From Lachnospiraceae bacterium (GTDB taxonomy: Bacteria > Bacillota > Clostridia > Lachnospirales > Lachnospiraceae): a stretch of DNA of 64,000 bases. The stretch is taken from contig JAAVBZ010000029.1 of NCBI GenBank assembly GCA_014803415.1, positions 11,524 to 75,523 on the forward strand, written 5' to 3'. Of the stretch, positions 16,673-25,992 are shown in pieces. Numbering within the stretch: the stretch's first letter is position 1; each line of letters starts with the position of its first letter. The position numbers were made by a program, and so were the translations under genes. The notes beneath the pieces were generated by a model that had not been told where the DNA came from, did not search any database, and was given only the letters and a program-made list of their open reading frames with translations.

Positions 16673-19222
16673 ATGAAGAAAAATTTTAAGATCGGACTTG
16701 CGGCAGTGATCGTACTTGCCGTCATTGTAGGTGCATTTGCACTTGTCAATAAGAATTATTCTACGAATACGCCGGAAGAAATTGCTGCGAATGTACAGGT
16801 AGAAACAGAGCAGCCGGAGGATTCTCAGGAAGAGAAGGCAGAGGAAGCGGAAGAAGTCGAAGAACCGGCGGAACCTGCCGAATTACCGGAGGCTGACAAG
16901 AGTGTGTACATGGACGCCACTCAGGATACTGAGGTGAGAATTGACGCTCTGATGGCACAGATGACATTAGAAGAAAAAGTGGCGCAGATGGTGCAGCCGG
17001 AGCAGGCAGCAATCTCACTTACGGATATTGCGAAATATAACGTTGGTTCCATACTCAGCGGCGGCGGTTCTGCGCCCCGCGGCGGTAATACAGTAATTCA
17101 TTGGCAGAATAATGTGGACAATATGAAATATGCATCTATTACGCAGACGCGGCTTGGCATTCCCCTGCTTTATGGCGTAGATGCCGTACATGGACATAAT
17201 AATGTAGCGAATGCAACCATGTTCCCGCATAATATCGGGCTGGGAGCTGCGGATGATGAGGAACTGATGGAGCGCATCGGCGAAGTGACTGCCAGAGAGG
17301 TAAGGGCCACTGGGATCCAGTGGACTTTTGCGCCTACACTGGGAAATGCCCGAAATGAACTCTGGGGAAGAACTTATGAGTGCTATGGCGAAGATGTGGA
17401 TATTGTTACAAGGCTGGGAGCCGCTTATGTGAGAGGACTTCAAGGGGAGGCCGGTACAGATGCATTTTTGGATGTTGACCATATTCTTGCCACCGCAAAG
17501 CATTACATAGGAGAAGGATATACAGTTGGCGGACAGAATCAGGGAGATGTGGTGATGGATGAGGCAGAATTTGATCAGCTGCTCCATGATACCCTGTTAG
17601 ACCCTTACAAAGCTGCTCTGGATGAAGGGGCGCTTACCGTCATGGTATCTTACAGTAGTGTTAATGGTATGAAATGTCATGAGAATGATTACCTCATTAA
17701 CGAAGTATTAAAAGGAGAACTTAGGTTTACAGGCCTGGTAGTCAGTGATTATAACGGCGTACAGCAGGTAAGCGGATCGAACTATAAGGAGAAGGTTGAA
17801 AATGGCGTCAATGCAGGCATTGATCTGTTTATGGAACCAAACGACTGGCAAAAATTTATGGATACGCTTGTGGAGCTGGTAAATGAGGGAAAAGTATCGG
17901 AGGACAGAGTGGACGATGCTGTCAGAAGGATCCTGCGCGTGAAGTTTGAAGCAGGGCTTTTTGAGGAGACGGTGGGTGCAAAATATGAAGCAGAGCTGAT
18001 CGGAGCGTTTGGCGGCGAGGAGAACCGGGCAGTTGCAAGAGAAGCGGTACGTAAATCTCTCGTACTCCTTAAAAATGACAATGTAGGCGGCAAAACAGCC
18101 ATGGAGGCTCTTGGCAGTTCCGCAAATATACTGGTGGCAGGCAAAAAAGCAGATAATATTGGCGTGCAGTGCGGCGGATGGACGATCTCATGGCAGGGAA
18201 GCAGAGGCGATATTACCGAAGGAACCACACTTTTAGCGGCATTGCAGAATGCAGCGGACGGGAAAAATATCATCTATAGTGAAGACGGCCAAGTGTCCGC
18301 AGATATCGATGCGGTTATCGTGGCAGTAGGTGAGGATCCTTATGCAGAGATGCAGGGTGACAGAAGTTTCTCCAACCTGACCATCACCAACGATGACAAA
18401 AATATGCTCAGTGACCTGAAGGCATCCCTTGCAGCGGCGGGCAAAGAGGATATCCCCGTCATTGCCGTTTTATTTACCGGACGCCCGGTTACGATCGCAG
18501 ACTATGTTGAGGATTTTGACGCCATTGTGGCGGCATGGCTTCCGGGCACAGAGGGAGACGGTATGGCAGATGTGCTGCTGGGAGATTATGATTTTACCGG
18601 AACCCTCACTTATACATGGCCGTGGTATGCATCGGATATCGAGACCAAGTTTGATAAAGACAGTGAAGAGCTGATCCTCTTTAAAAAAGGAACCGGACTT
18701 ACCAAATCCGGTGCGAGCCTGAAACCGGAGGGAACTACGATCATCAATACCAAACCTGAAAAATCAGAGGAAGAGCTTGCTTTTATACAGGAAGGCATCA
18801 TTGATCTGAGCTCAACAGGATATGTATTGGAGGCGGAGAATTATACAGAAAATTCTTATCTGGTAGAGCGGGGCAACGCCAATAATGTTTCCTATGTAGA
18901 TGGCTGGTCCGGTGAGTGGGCAAATGCAAAATGGAATATACTGATACCCGAAACAGGTAAATATAAGCTGCATTTCTATATTGCGGCTGCAAAGGATTCC
19001 AAGACAGTGTCTATCTATTATGCACCGGGGGCTATTACGGATGACGGCGCGGCAAACAGGACAGTGGTTCCCATGACTCAGACGGCCGACCTTTTGGATT
19101 ATCAGGATTTTACCTTAGATGTATCCCTGGAGAAAGGCGGATATGAATTTAAATTTATGAATAGTACGGCAGATGGAGCGGATTTCAGGCTGGATCGTAT
19201 TGAATTTGAATATATGGATTGA
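16673..19222 (+). CDS. Secreted or membrane-anchored GH3 beta-glycosidase with CBM6-like domain
   Basis: An 849-residue enzyme. An N-terminal hydrophobic segment (residues about 7-25, no lipobox) is a signal peptide or anchor. A Glu/Pro/Ala-rich acidic linker (about 38-75) follows. The GH3 barrel runs from M-T-L-E-E-K-V-A-Q-M to about 430, with nucleophile D359 in V-V-S-D-Y-N-G, and the second GH3 domain to about 650. The C-terminal 130 residues, starting Y-V-L-E-A-E-N-Y, resemble a CBM6-type sugar-binding domain. Family members release beta-linked glucose or xylose from oligosaccharides. A DUF1349 gene follows after 30 nt and is probably cotranscribed. Confidence 0.9.
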   Translation: MKKNFKIGLAAVIVLAVIVGAFALVNKNYSTNTPEEIAANVQVETEQPEDSQEEKAEEAEEVEEPAEPAELPEADKSVYMDATQDTEVRIDALMAQMTLEEKVAQMVQPEQAAISLTDIAKYNVGSILSGGGSAPRGGNTVIHWQNNVDNMKYASITQTRLGIPLLYGVDAVHGHNNVANATMFPHNIGLGAADDEELMERIGEVTAREVRATGIQWTFAPTLGNARNELWGRTYECYGEDVDIVTRLGAAYVRGLQGEAGTDAFLDVDHILATAKHYIGEGYTVGGQNQGDVVMDEAEFDQLLHDTLLDPYKAALDEGALTVMVSYSSVNGMKCHENDYLINEVLKGELRFTGLVVSDYNGVQQVSGSNYKEKVENGVNAGIDLFMEPNDWQKFMDTLVELVNEGKVSEDRVDDAVRRILRVKFEAGLFEETVGAKYEAELIGAFGGEENRAVAREAVRKSLVLLKNDNVGGKTAMEALGSSANILVAGKKADNIGVQCGGWTISWQGSRGDITEGTTLLAALQNAADGKNIIYSEDGQVSADIDAVIVAVGEDPYAEMQGDRSFSNLTITNDDKNMLSDLKASLAAAGKEDIPVIAVLFTGRPVTIADYVEDFDAIVAAWLPGTEGDGMADVLLGDYDFTGTLTYTWPWYASDIETKFDKDSEELILFKKGTGLTKSGASLKPEGTTIINTKPEKSEEELAFIQEGIIDLSSTGYVLEAENYTENSYLVERGNANNVSYVDGWSGEWANAKWNILIPETGKYKLHFYIAAAKDSKTVSIYYAPGAITDDGAANRTVVPMTQTADLLDYQDFTLDVSLEKGGYEFKFMNSTADGADFRLDRIEFEYMD

Positions 19223-19252
19223 TCATCAGGATAGCAATGGAGGTGTAATCGC

Positions 19253-19861
19253 ATGAAGATTACTAAAAACAGCTGGTCTTGGTTAAGGCAGCCAAAGGAC
19301 TTTATGATCAGTGAGGATAAGATAGAGATCATTACCGATCCTCACACCGATCTATGGCAGAGAACGTACTATCATTTCAGAAATGATAACGCGCCGGTTC
19401 TTCAGATGAAGACATCAGAGAAATATTTCTCATTTATTGTAAAAACAGAATTTGAAAGCAAGCATCGTTTTGACCAGTGCGGTGTTGTTATGTATCTGGA
19501 TAGTGAGAACTGGCTGAAGGGTTCCATAGAATATGAAAATGAAGAATTTCAGCATCTTGGAAGTGTTGCAACCAATATGGGGTATTCCGACTGGGCAACA
19601 ACATCTATTTCGGCAGATGTCAAATCCATGTGGTACCGTTTCAGCAGGCGGGAGGATGATTATTGTATCGAATGCTCTGAAGATGGTATCCATTATTCTC
19701 AGATGAGAGTCTGCCACATGTGGAAGGCAGATAATGAGATTCAGTTCGGCATTTATGCATGCAGCCCGGAGGATTCTTCTTTTAAGGCAACCTTTACACA
19801 TATGGAAGTGACCGAGTGCAAATGGCTTGCTCATGATGGTCAGGCACCGGATGAAGAATAA
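19253..19861 (+). CDS. DUF1349 protein, concanavalin-like fold
   Basis: A 202-residue soluble protein with no signal peptide. The N-terminal pattern W-S-W-L-R-Q-P-K-D-F and the C-terminal I-Q-F-G-I-Y-A-C-S-P match the DUF1349 family, which has a concanavalin/laminin-G-like beta-sandwich. Its role is unknown; the yeast-derived family name (regulation of enolase) is not informative here. A GGAGGTG site precedes the ATG. The position directly behind a GH3 gene suggests carbohydrate binding or an accessory role in the same pathway. Confidence 0.8.
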   Translation: MKITKNSWSWLRQPKDFMISEDKIEIITDPHTDLWQRTYYHFRNDNAPVLQMKTSEKYFSFIVKTEFESKHRFDQCGVVMYLDSENWLKGSIEYENEEFQHLGSVATNMGYSDWATTSISADVKSMWYRFSRREDDYCIECSEDGIHYSQMRVCHMWKADNEIQFGIYACSPEDSSFKATFTHMEVTECKWLAHDGQAPDEE

Positions 19862-19904
19862 TATGGATCAGGGAAAGTAAGAAGCACCGTTTTTGCCAAT
19901 TATT

Positions 19905-19923
19905 CGTTGTAAATCTTACAACG
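19905..19923. promoter_or_regulatory. Perfect palindromic operator upstream of XRE gene
   Basis: CGTTGTAA-ATC-TTACAACG, 8-bp arms with a 3-nt spacer, ends 8 nt before the -35 box of the promoter at 19932. The position suits an activator or repressor site. Confidence 0.5.
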
Positions 19924-19931
19924 GAGGCTTG

Positions 19932-19961
19932 TTGGACTGTGCCGTTTTGGCAGGTTATACT
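19932..19961 (+). promoter_or_regulatory. Promoter of the XRE regulator
   Basis: TTGGAC (19932-19937), 18-nt spacer, TATACT (19956-19961), about 40 nt before the gene's ATG. Confidence 0.5.
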
Positions 19962-20009
19962 ATAGATAACTTGATAATAACCTTTACAGGCAAGAACGGA
20001 GGAATGCTT

Positions 20010-21008
20010 ATGAAACTGACAATTGGAGAAAAGATTGCTTTGCTCAGGAAGGAAAAGAACATCACGCAAACGGAACTGGCAGAGTATCTCTTTCTTGCGC
20101 CGCAGACCGTGTCACGATGGGAGGTGGGATGCGGTGCTCCGGAGATCACGCTGCTGCCGAAGATCGCTGCATTTTTCGGCGTGAGCATTGATGAGCTTTT
20201 CGGCTTGACTTCTCTGGAGCGCACGGAAGATTTGGTGGCAAAATACTCGGTATTGCGAGACGACCATTCTTTTCAGGAGGCGATGGAGTACATTGATTCA
20301 CAGATCCAGACCATCGACGCTGTACTGAAAAACGGCGCGGGAGATTCCGCCGAGTTGGAGAGGGATCGCGATCAGCTGGAAGCAGAAAAGACGCATATGT
20401 GGATCCAGCAGGGCCGGGAAGCCTTTCAGCGGGCGTTTGCGATGGCGGACTGCTTTGTGCAAAGAACGGAGAAAAACCCAGAGAATCCGTGGTATCTGCC
20501 TATGAGATTGCAGCTGGATCAGCTATGTAGCAACATCGGCAAGGACCGAGAGACTTTGAGTGCGCGCAAAAAGGATTTTATGGAGCATCCAGACGAGATC
20601 TCTTTGCTGCGATATCTCTCTATGCTGGACAATCGGCAGGAATATGAGGCGATTCTGTCTATCGGGAAGGAGGAAGGTCCGGTCAGAGAAATTCTATTCC
20701 CGCCCTCCGAGAAAAATCTGTCCATCTGGTGGCAGCTCATTCATGCGGCCGCCGAGATGAGTAATACAGATTTCATTGAGCAGCATCTGCCGCTGGTCCT
20801 TCAGGTGTGCGGCAAAAAGGATGAGTTCGATTTCCTCATGTGCCTGCTGAACGTATACAGGGACGAACAGCTGGCGGCGATCAAAGGGCGGCTGCGTTTT
20901 TTGCTGCCGGAAGTATCTCTTAACCAATATTTTGAGGAGAAAGTCAAAGAGAGGATTGAAGAAACAGTTCAAATAGAAAACTTGACAAAGAAAGAGATAA
21001 CATGCTAA
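20010..21008 (+). CDS. XRE-family regulator with long C-terminal domain
   Basis: A 332-residue protein. Residues about 3-60 form a Cro/CI-type helix-turn-helix (I-T-Q-T-E-L-A-E-Y-L, P-Q-T-V-S-R-W-E-V-G). The remaining 270 residues are mostly helical and charged without a recognised domain. Of two nearby ATGs, the one at 20010 has GGAGGA at a proper spacing; the ATG at 20004 is too close to it. The coding region is visibly richer in G+C than its neighbours, hinting at a different origin. The promoter of the following ABC-2 operon leader overlaps its 3' end, so the transporter is a possible target. Confidence 0.85.
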   Translation: MKLTIGEKIALLRKEKNITQTELAEYLFLAPQTVSRWEVGCGAPEITLLPKIAAFFGVSIDELFGLTSLERTEDLVAKYSVLRDDHSFQEAMEYIDSQIQTIDAVLKNGAGDSAELERDRDQLEAEKTHMWIQQGREAFQRAFAMADCFVQRTEKNPENPWYLPMRLQLDQLCSNIGKDRETLSARKKDFMEHPDEISLLRYLSMLDNRQEYEAILSIGKEEGPVREILFPPSEKNLSIWWQLIHAAAEMSNTDFIEQHLPLVLQVCGKKDEFDFLMCLLNVYRDEQLAAIKGRLRFLLPEVSLNQYFEEKVKERIEETVQIENLTKKEITC

Positions 21009-21011
21009 AAT
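20982..21011 (+). promoter_or_regulatory. Promoter for the uORF/ABC-2 transporter leader
   Basis: TTGACA (20982-20987), 18-nt spacer, TAAAAT (21006-21011), overlapping the end of the XRE gene. It is about 30 nt upstream of a 12-codon ORF. Confidence 0.6.
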
Positions 21012-21041
21012 TTGAAAAGTTAATTTTCAGGAGGATTTTGC

Positions 21042-21080
21042 ATGTTAAGTGTTATTGTAATGGAGAAAATTGCAAAATAA
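21042..21080 (+). CDS. 12-residue upstream ORF (candidate leader peptide)
   Basis: The ORF reads M-L-S-V-I-V-M-E-K-I-A-K and stops at TAA. It has an excellent ribosome binding site (CAGGAGG, 7 nt before the ATG) and sits directly behind a strong promoter and ahead of two terminator-like hairpins that precede an ABC-2 transporter operon. This is the layout of translation-dependent attenuation, as known for antibiotic-resistance genes. The peptide is not one I recognise. The 342-nt gap before the transporter holds only this ORF and the hairpins. Confidence 0.5.
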   Translation: MLSVIVMEKIAK

Positions 21081-21200
21081 ATATTGCAAGGGTGATTCTG
21101 GTTTTTACACTAGGAGTCTGCCCATTTGTTGACGGTTTAAGCTGTCAGCGTTTTCGCCTTACAATTGCTTAATATTATGGTATATACTATAGGAAATGAT

Positions 21201-21233
21201 AAAAGCATGGCTGTATGGTCATGCTTTTTTTAT
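21201..21233 (+). terminator. Terminator/attenuator upstream of ABC-2 operon
   Basis: AAAAGCATG pairs with CATGCTTTT around a 10-nt loop and is followed by a T-run. It lies between the 12-codon ORF and the ATPase gene, so the transporter must be read through it or start downstream of it. Confidence 0.75.
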
Positions 21234-21255
21234 ATAGGAAATTTTTCCAAAGAGC

Positions 21256-21300
21256 GGAAGAAGCGAAGGTTCTTCCCAAGATAATCGCGAAGCGATTTTC
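21256..21300 (+). promoter_or_regulatory. Tandem hairpins in the ABC-2 leader
   Basis: GGAAGAA (21256-21262) pairs with TTCTTCC (21270-21276), and AATCGC (21283-21288) with GCGATT (21292-21297), the latter followed by TTC. Together with the terminator just upstream they give the leader three consecutive stems. Confidence 0.4.
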
Positions 21301-21351
21301 TTGTGCGATCGTAAGGCATTGATCAATTTAATAAGAAAGGAATTTCAGACA

Positions 21352-22347
21352 ATGAATGATACGATCATTAGAACCAATAACTTAGTCAAAAAATATCGCA
21401 GATATAAGAAAAAGGAGGGGATCAGAGGCAGCATAGCCAGCCTGTGGAAACGTGAATATGAAGAAAAAACGGCTGTAGATCAAATTAATTTATCGGTAGA
21501 GAGAGGTGAATTTATAGGGCTGATCGGTCCGAATGGCGCCGGAAAGACCACACTGATCAAGATGCTGACGGGTATTATCGCACCTACGGAGGGAAGTATT
21601 GATATACTGGGATATTATCCGAATGATCTGAAGAATGAATTTAAAAAGCAATATGCCGTCGTGATGGGACAAAAAAGCCAGTTGTTTTTTGAACTTACAG
21701 TCAATGATACTCTGCGTCTGTTTAAAGAAATATATGAAATTTCGGAGGAGGATTTTCAGAAAAATAAGAATTATTTAGTGGAGCTTTTCGGAGTCAGAGA
21801 GCTGATGGACGTTCAGGTGCGAACCTTGTCCTTAGGCGAAAGAATGAAGATGGAGCTTATCGCCTCGCTGCTTCACAATCCGAAGATACTGTTTTTGGAT
21901 GAACCAACAATAGGGTTAGATGCAGTGGCGTCCAAACAGACCCGAAGATTCTTAAAAGAGATCAATGAAAAAAAGGGCACTACCATTATTCTGACATCAC
22001 ATTATATGGAAGATATCAAAACATTGTGCCAAAGAACGGTTGTTATTAATCATGGCATTAAAATCTATGATGGATCAACGGATGAACTGTTTGACAGATA
22101 TCAGAAAAACAAAAAGGTTATCGTAACATTTGAGGTCCCGGCAGAAAATATTGAGATTAAAACACAAAATGTCATCTTAATTGAAAACACTCCTTATAAG
22201 AAGGTTTATGAAGTATCAAAACAGTTTTCAAAAAATCTGCTGGCAGAGCTTATGGAATATGAACCAAAGGATATTGTAGCTGAAGAGGAAGAAATCGGAG
22301 TAATCGTGGAAAGGATTTATCAGGACGGAGGTGAATGTCGTGGGTAA
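21352..22347 (+). CDS. ABC-2 transporter ATPase
   Basis: A 331-residue ATPase. Walker A is G-P-N-G-A-G-K-T-T, the signature L-S-L-G-E-R-M, Walker B I-L-F-L-D-E-P-T-I-G-L-D, and the switch His is in T-S-H-Y-M-E-D. The L-S-L-G-E-R variant signature is usual in the group with PF06182 permeases. A TTG at 21301 is in frame, but the ATG at 21352 has an AGAAAGGA site. Two permease genes overlap downstream. The complex is an exporter of unknown cargo and has a paralogous operon in opposite orientation near 56 kb. Confidence 0.92.
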   Translation: MNDTIIRTNNLVKKYRRYKKKEGIRGSIASLWKREYEEKTAVDQINLSVERGEFIGLIGPNGAGKTTLIKMLTGIIAPTEGSIDILGYYPNDLKNEFKKQYAVVMGQKSQLFFELTVNDTLRLFKEIYEISEEDFQKNKNYLVELFGVRELMDVQVRTLSLGERMKMELIASLLHNPKILFLDEPTIGLDAVASKQTRRFLKEINEKKGTTIILTSHYMEDIKTLCQRTVVINHGIKIYDGSTDELFDRYQKNKKVIVTFEVPAENIEIKTQNVILIENTPYKKVYEVSKQFSKNLLAELMEYEPKDIVAEEEEIGVIVERIYQDGGECRG

Positions 22348-23134
22348 GTACCTGGAGGTTTCCAAAATATATATGAAGACGCAGCTGGTATGGAGAGCTG
22401 ATGTTATATTCAATATGATTTTCACCATAACGAAAATACTTTTTGCATATCTCCTATGGGGCATGGTCTTTCAAAACAAAGAGATGGTCGGGCAATTTAC
22501 ATTCCATGGTATGCTGTCCTATTACATTATCGGTTCCTTTTTATCGCAGTTAGAGATGTCTGAGGGAATCAGCAGCGAGATTCATGAAAGAATAAGAAAT
22601 GGGACATTTTCAAAGTACATGGTAATACCGGTAGGAATAGAAAAGTATTTTATGGCAATGGAGCTTGGTATTGTATTGTTCTATATCATATTTGACTTTA
22701 TGGCAGCAGTTATATGGATATTTGTATTTCATATTCAGTTTGTGTTTGCTGCGGATGTATTACTCACTATATGCGCTGTGATCATGACCATACTCGGCAT
22801 GATATTTATGGTGCAGCTAAATTATTTTCTGGGGCTGCTTACATTGAAGTATCAGGGAATAGGCACGTTTTTGATGATTAAAAACAATCTTGCTGCATTG
22901 GTCACGGGAAGTATTATCCCCCTTGCATTATTTCCTGAAATGGTTGTAAGGATCATGCGGTTATTGCCTTTTTACTATGTAACCTATCTTCCGGCTATGT
23001 TACTCACCGGGATGTGTAAGGATGAGGCAATTGTGGGGATTGTTGTAATTGTCTGCTGGTGTTTGGCAATGCAGGTTTTCATCAATGTTGTCTGGAAAAA
23101 ATATCTTAGAAAGTATGACGGGGTGGGAATATGA
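22340..23134 (+). CDS. ABC-2 transporter permease (PF06182-like), first subunit
   Basis: A 264-residue membrane protein with about six helices; the N-terminus Y-L-E-V-S-K-I-Y-M-K-T-Q and following amphipathic start are typical of ABC2_membrane_6. GTG at 22340 is preferred because GGAGG ends 8 nt upstream; an in-frame GTG at 22331 overlaps that site. It overlaps the ATPase gene by 8 nt and the next permease by 4 nt (ATGA), so the three proteins are translationally coupled. Confidence 0.85.
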   Translation: MGKYLEVSKIYMKTQLVWRADVIFNMIFTITKILFAYLLWGMVFQNKEMVGQFTFHGMLSYYIIGSFLSQLEMSEGISSEIHERIRNGTFSKYMVIPVGIEKYFMAMELGIVLFYIIFDFMAAVIWIFVFHIQFVFAADVLLTICAVIMTILGMIFMVQLNYFLGLLTLKYQGIGTFLMIKNNLAALVTGSIIPLALFPEMVVRIMRLLPFYYVTYLPAMLLTGMCKDEAIVGIVVIVCWCLAMQVFINVVWKKYLRKYDGVGI

Positions 23135-23934
23135 CAAATCGTATAAAAAAGAATATGCATGTGCTCAGAGAATTATTTTACTTGAGGGTTCATGGATTAA
23201 TGGTATTTAGATTTGATTTTTTTGCGCCTTTTTTTGTAGATGGAAGTTTGTTCATGATCCAATTGATGGCCTTTCATGCAATATATTCCAATGTGGACGC
23301 CATCGGAAGCTGGGGAAAGGGAGAAATGATTTTATATATTGGCACCTTTTCTCTGATAAATGCCCTTTGTATGACAATTTATTTCTTTGGTGTAAACAGC
23401 ATACCATATAAGGTCAGGTCCGGTGAATTAGATTTATATTTATCAAAACCGATAAGTCCTTTATTCCTTCTGACATTTGAAAATATCAGTCCGGGTTCCA
23501 TACCGCTGATTATGATGAGCATTTGTATTATAGCTTATGGCGTCCATATGTTGAAAATGAAGCTGACGATTGTAATGATAGCCGGTTACTTGTTCTGGCT
23601 TATTATCATGACCATTTTATATTATGAAATGGAAGTGATAATTCGTTCCGTTTCACTATATATCGTATCCATGGCCCGCATGGAGCAGATCGAGGAAGCG
23701 AGTATTGATCTGTGCATGAAGCTGCCCGGAATTGCTTTTTACGGAGTGTATAAGATAATTTTCTATCTTATTCTGCCGTATGGGATCATGGCGACACTGC
23801 CGGTGCAAAGTATGATAGGTGAAATGAATCTGCAGACAGCAGTTTACGGAATCTGCATCGCCTCATTGTTTTCTGTGATCACTGCCGCTTATTGGAAACA
23901 GGGCTTAAAGCATTATAATAGTGCAAGTTCGTAA
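23131..23934 (+). CDS. ABC-2 transporter permease (PF06182-like), second subunit
   Basis: A 267-residue membrane protein with about six helices. The segment G-E-L-D-L-Y-L-S-K-P-I-S-P-L is the conserved cytoplasmic loop of this permease family. Its ATG overlaps the stop of the previous permease (ATGA). It completes an ATPase plus two-permease exporter. No cargo gene is adjacent downstream, and the next gene has its own promoter. Confidence 0.85.
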   Translation: MTNRIKKNMHVLRELFYLRVHGLMVFRFDFFAPFFVDGSLFMIQLMAFHAIYSNVDAIGSWGKGEMILYIGTFSLINALCMTIYFFGVNSIPYKVRSGELDLYLSKPISPLFLLTFENISPGSIPLIMMSICIIAYGVHMLKMKLTIVMIAGYLFWLIIMTILYYEMEVIIRSVSLYIVSMARMEQIEEASIDLCMKLPGIAFYGVYKIIFYLILPYGIMATLPVQSMIGEMNLQTAVYGICIASLFSVITAAYWKQGLKHYNSASS

Positions 23935-23963
23935 AGGAAGTTCACCATATTCCATTTATTTTG

Positions 23964-23972
23964 TGTTATAAT
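23964..23972 (+). promoter_or_regulatory. Extended -10 promoter of the GH53 lipoprotein gene
   Basis: TGT-TATAAT (TATAAT at 23967-23972) is an extended -10 element 34 nt before the ATG. No good -35 box is visible, which suggests activator dependence. Confidence 0.45.
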
Positions 23973-24006
23973 GTTTTATGTGATTTTAATTTGGGAGGAT
24001 CAGCTT

Positions 24007-25992
24007 ATGAAACGTATCTATAAAAAATTACTGGTGTTATGTATCAGTATCGGGCTTTGTGCCATGGCACTTTCAGGATGCGGACAGGATTCTGAGAGTG
24101 AGGCAGCTACCTTTCCGATGCCGGATGGTCCGGAGGAATCTACCATATATGTAGAGCCGGTAGCTGACATTTCTGATGATTTCATTCGGGGTATGGATGC
24201 GTCATCCGTACTCGTAGAGGAAAACAGCGGCGTTACATACTATAATTATGAGGGTGAAAAGCAGGATGTCTTTATGACATTGGCGCAGTCAGGAGTAAAT
24301 TATATCCGTATCCGTGTCTGGAATGATCCTTATGACGAAAACGGCAATGGATACGGCGGCGGCAATAATGATGTTGAGACTGCTATCGCGCTGGGAAAGC
24401 GTGCGACGCAGTATGGAATGAAAGTATGTATTGATTTTCATTATTCTGATTTCTGGGCAGATCCGAAAAGGCAGCATGCGCCTAAGGCTTGGGAAGGTAT
24501 GAAAGCCGATGAAAAATGCGATGCGCTTTATGAGTTTACAAAAGAGAGTCTTACGGAAATTCTGGACGCCGGCGTAGATGTGGGGATGGTGCAGATCGGG
24601 AATGAAATTAACAACGGTATGGCAGGAGAGGTATTTCTTCCTACGATCACAGATATGTTGAGATCAGGAAGCCGTGCGGTTCGGGAGATATCCCCAAAAT
24701 ATGGAAAAGATATCAAAATAGTTGTTCATTATACCAATATTGAAGATAACGGCTCCATTGACGGTCTTGTCTCCAATCTGGCACATGCAGACCTGGATTA
24801 TGATATGATCGGTCTATCTTATTATCCTTTCTGGGATGGCTCAAACGAGAATATGCAGAAAGTTGCCAGGCATATTAAAGAAGCATACGGAAAAGAGGTT
24901 ATCATTGCGGAAACGTCTTATTGTTATACTTCAGAGGACGGCGACGGAAATGCAAATAGTCTTGCCGGAACGGATGATCTGGTGGATGGTTATGCCGCAT
25001 CCGTACAAGGACAGGCGTCTATGATCCGTGACATCTGTGCAGCAGCAAACGAAGTCGGCGTAGCCGGCGTGTTTTACTGGGAGGGAACGTGGATTCCGGT
25101 TGGAAAAGCGACTGACGACAATTCCCCGATATGGGAAAAATACGGAAGCGGCTGGGCAAGCAGCTATGCATCTGACTACGACCCGGATGACGCCGGATTA
25201 TATTACGGCGGCTGCTCCTGGGACAATCAGGCAATGTTTGACTTTGACGGCCATCCGCTTGCATCCCTAAATGTATTCAAGTATTTGAAATATGGAGCAA
25301 CCGCACCTCTTGCCGTAGATTCTGTTCCGGATATTTACGTCTCCTTAAGTGTGGGCAGTGACATTGTACTTCCCCAAATGGCGGATGTGATATACAATGA
25401 CCGCTCCGCTAATAAGCAGAGCGCCGTCACATGGGATGAAGCACAGCTGTCAGCGATTGATACAAGTAAGGGCGGCAGCTATGAGATTACAGGCTATCTT
25501 GAGGACGATATCACCGTTACCTGCTATCTCACTATAGATATGGTAAATTATGCAGTCAATCCGAGCTTTGAGGAAACCAATCTTTCCATGTGGAATGTGG
25601 CCTATGAAGGGAGCAGCAATCCCACTGATTTTCAGGTAAAATCGGATGACGCCCATACCGGTGATGTTGCATTCCATTTCTGGTCGGAATCTGATATGGA
25701 TTTCTCCATTGAGCAGGAACTGATCGATTTGGAGCCCGGAACCTATCAGCTTTCTGTTTATGCGCAGGGTGGCGATATGTCTGAAGATTCCGTATTGGAG
25801 TTATATGCAATAGTGGATGGAGAAGAATTGAGCAGTCCCTTTATGCTGACAACGTGGGCGGACTGGAAGAATCCCGTCATTCCAAAGATTACGGTAACTG
25901 ACGGAACCCTTACCATCGGCGTCCGCATGAAGTGCAATGCCGGCAGCTGGGGAACAGTAGATGATTTTGCCCTCAATAAGATTTCTGATTAA
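24007..25992 (+). CDS. GH53 endo-beta-1,4-galactanase lipoprotein with C-terminal galactan-binding region
   Basis: A 661-residue surface enzyme. The signal peptide ends in L-S-G-C (Cys25). The GH53 barrel spans about 45-420, with acid/base E200 in Q-I-G-N-E-I-N-N-G and nucleophile E302 in I-I-A-E-T-S-Y. A short bacterial Ig-like segment (about 430-505) precedes a beta-sandwich from N-P-S-F-E-E-T-N that resembles CBM61. It cuts beta-1,4-galactan of pectin side chains outside the cell. GGGAGG lies 8 nt before the ATG. It is convergent with, and overlaps by 4 nt, the GH42 gene that would degrade its products. Confidence 0.92.
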   Translation: MKRIYKKLLVLCISIGLCAMALSGCGQDSESEAATFPMPDGPEESTIYVEPVADISDDFIRGMDASSVLVEENSGVTYYNYEGEKQDVFMTLAQSGVNYIRIRVWNDPYDENGNGYGGGNNDVETAIALGKRATQYGMKVCIDFHYSDFWADPKRQHAPKAWEGMKADEKCDALYEFTKESLTEILDAGVDVGMVQIGNEINNGMAGEVFLPTITDMLRSGSRAVREISPKYGKDIKIVVHYTNIEDNGSIDGLVSNLAHADLDYDMIGLSYYPFWDGSNENMQKVARHIKEAYGKEVIIAETSYCYTSEDGDGNANSLAGTDDLVDGYAASVQGQASMIRDICAAANEVGVAGVFYWEGTWIPVGKATDDNSPIWEKYGSGWASSYASDYDPDDAGLYYGGCSWDNQAMFDFDGHPLASLNVFKYLKYGATAPLAVDSVPDIYVSLSVGSDIVLPQMADVIYNDRSANKQSAVTWDEAQLSAIDTSKGGSYEITGYLEDDITVTCYLTIDMVNYAVNPSFEETNLSMWNVAYEGSSNPTDFQVKSDDAHTGDVAFHFWSESDMDFSIEQELIDLEPGTYQLSVYAQGGDMSEDSVLELYAIVDGEELSSPFMLTTWADWKNPVIPKITVTDGTLTIGVRMKCNAGSWGTVDDFALNKISD

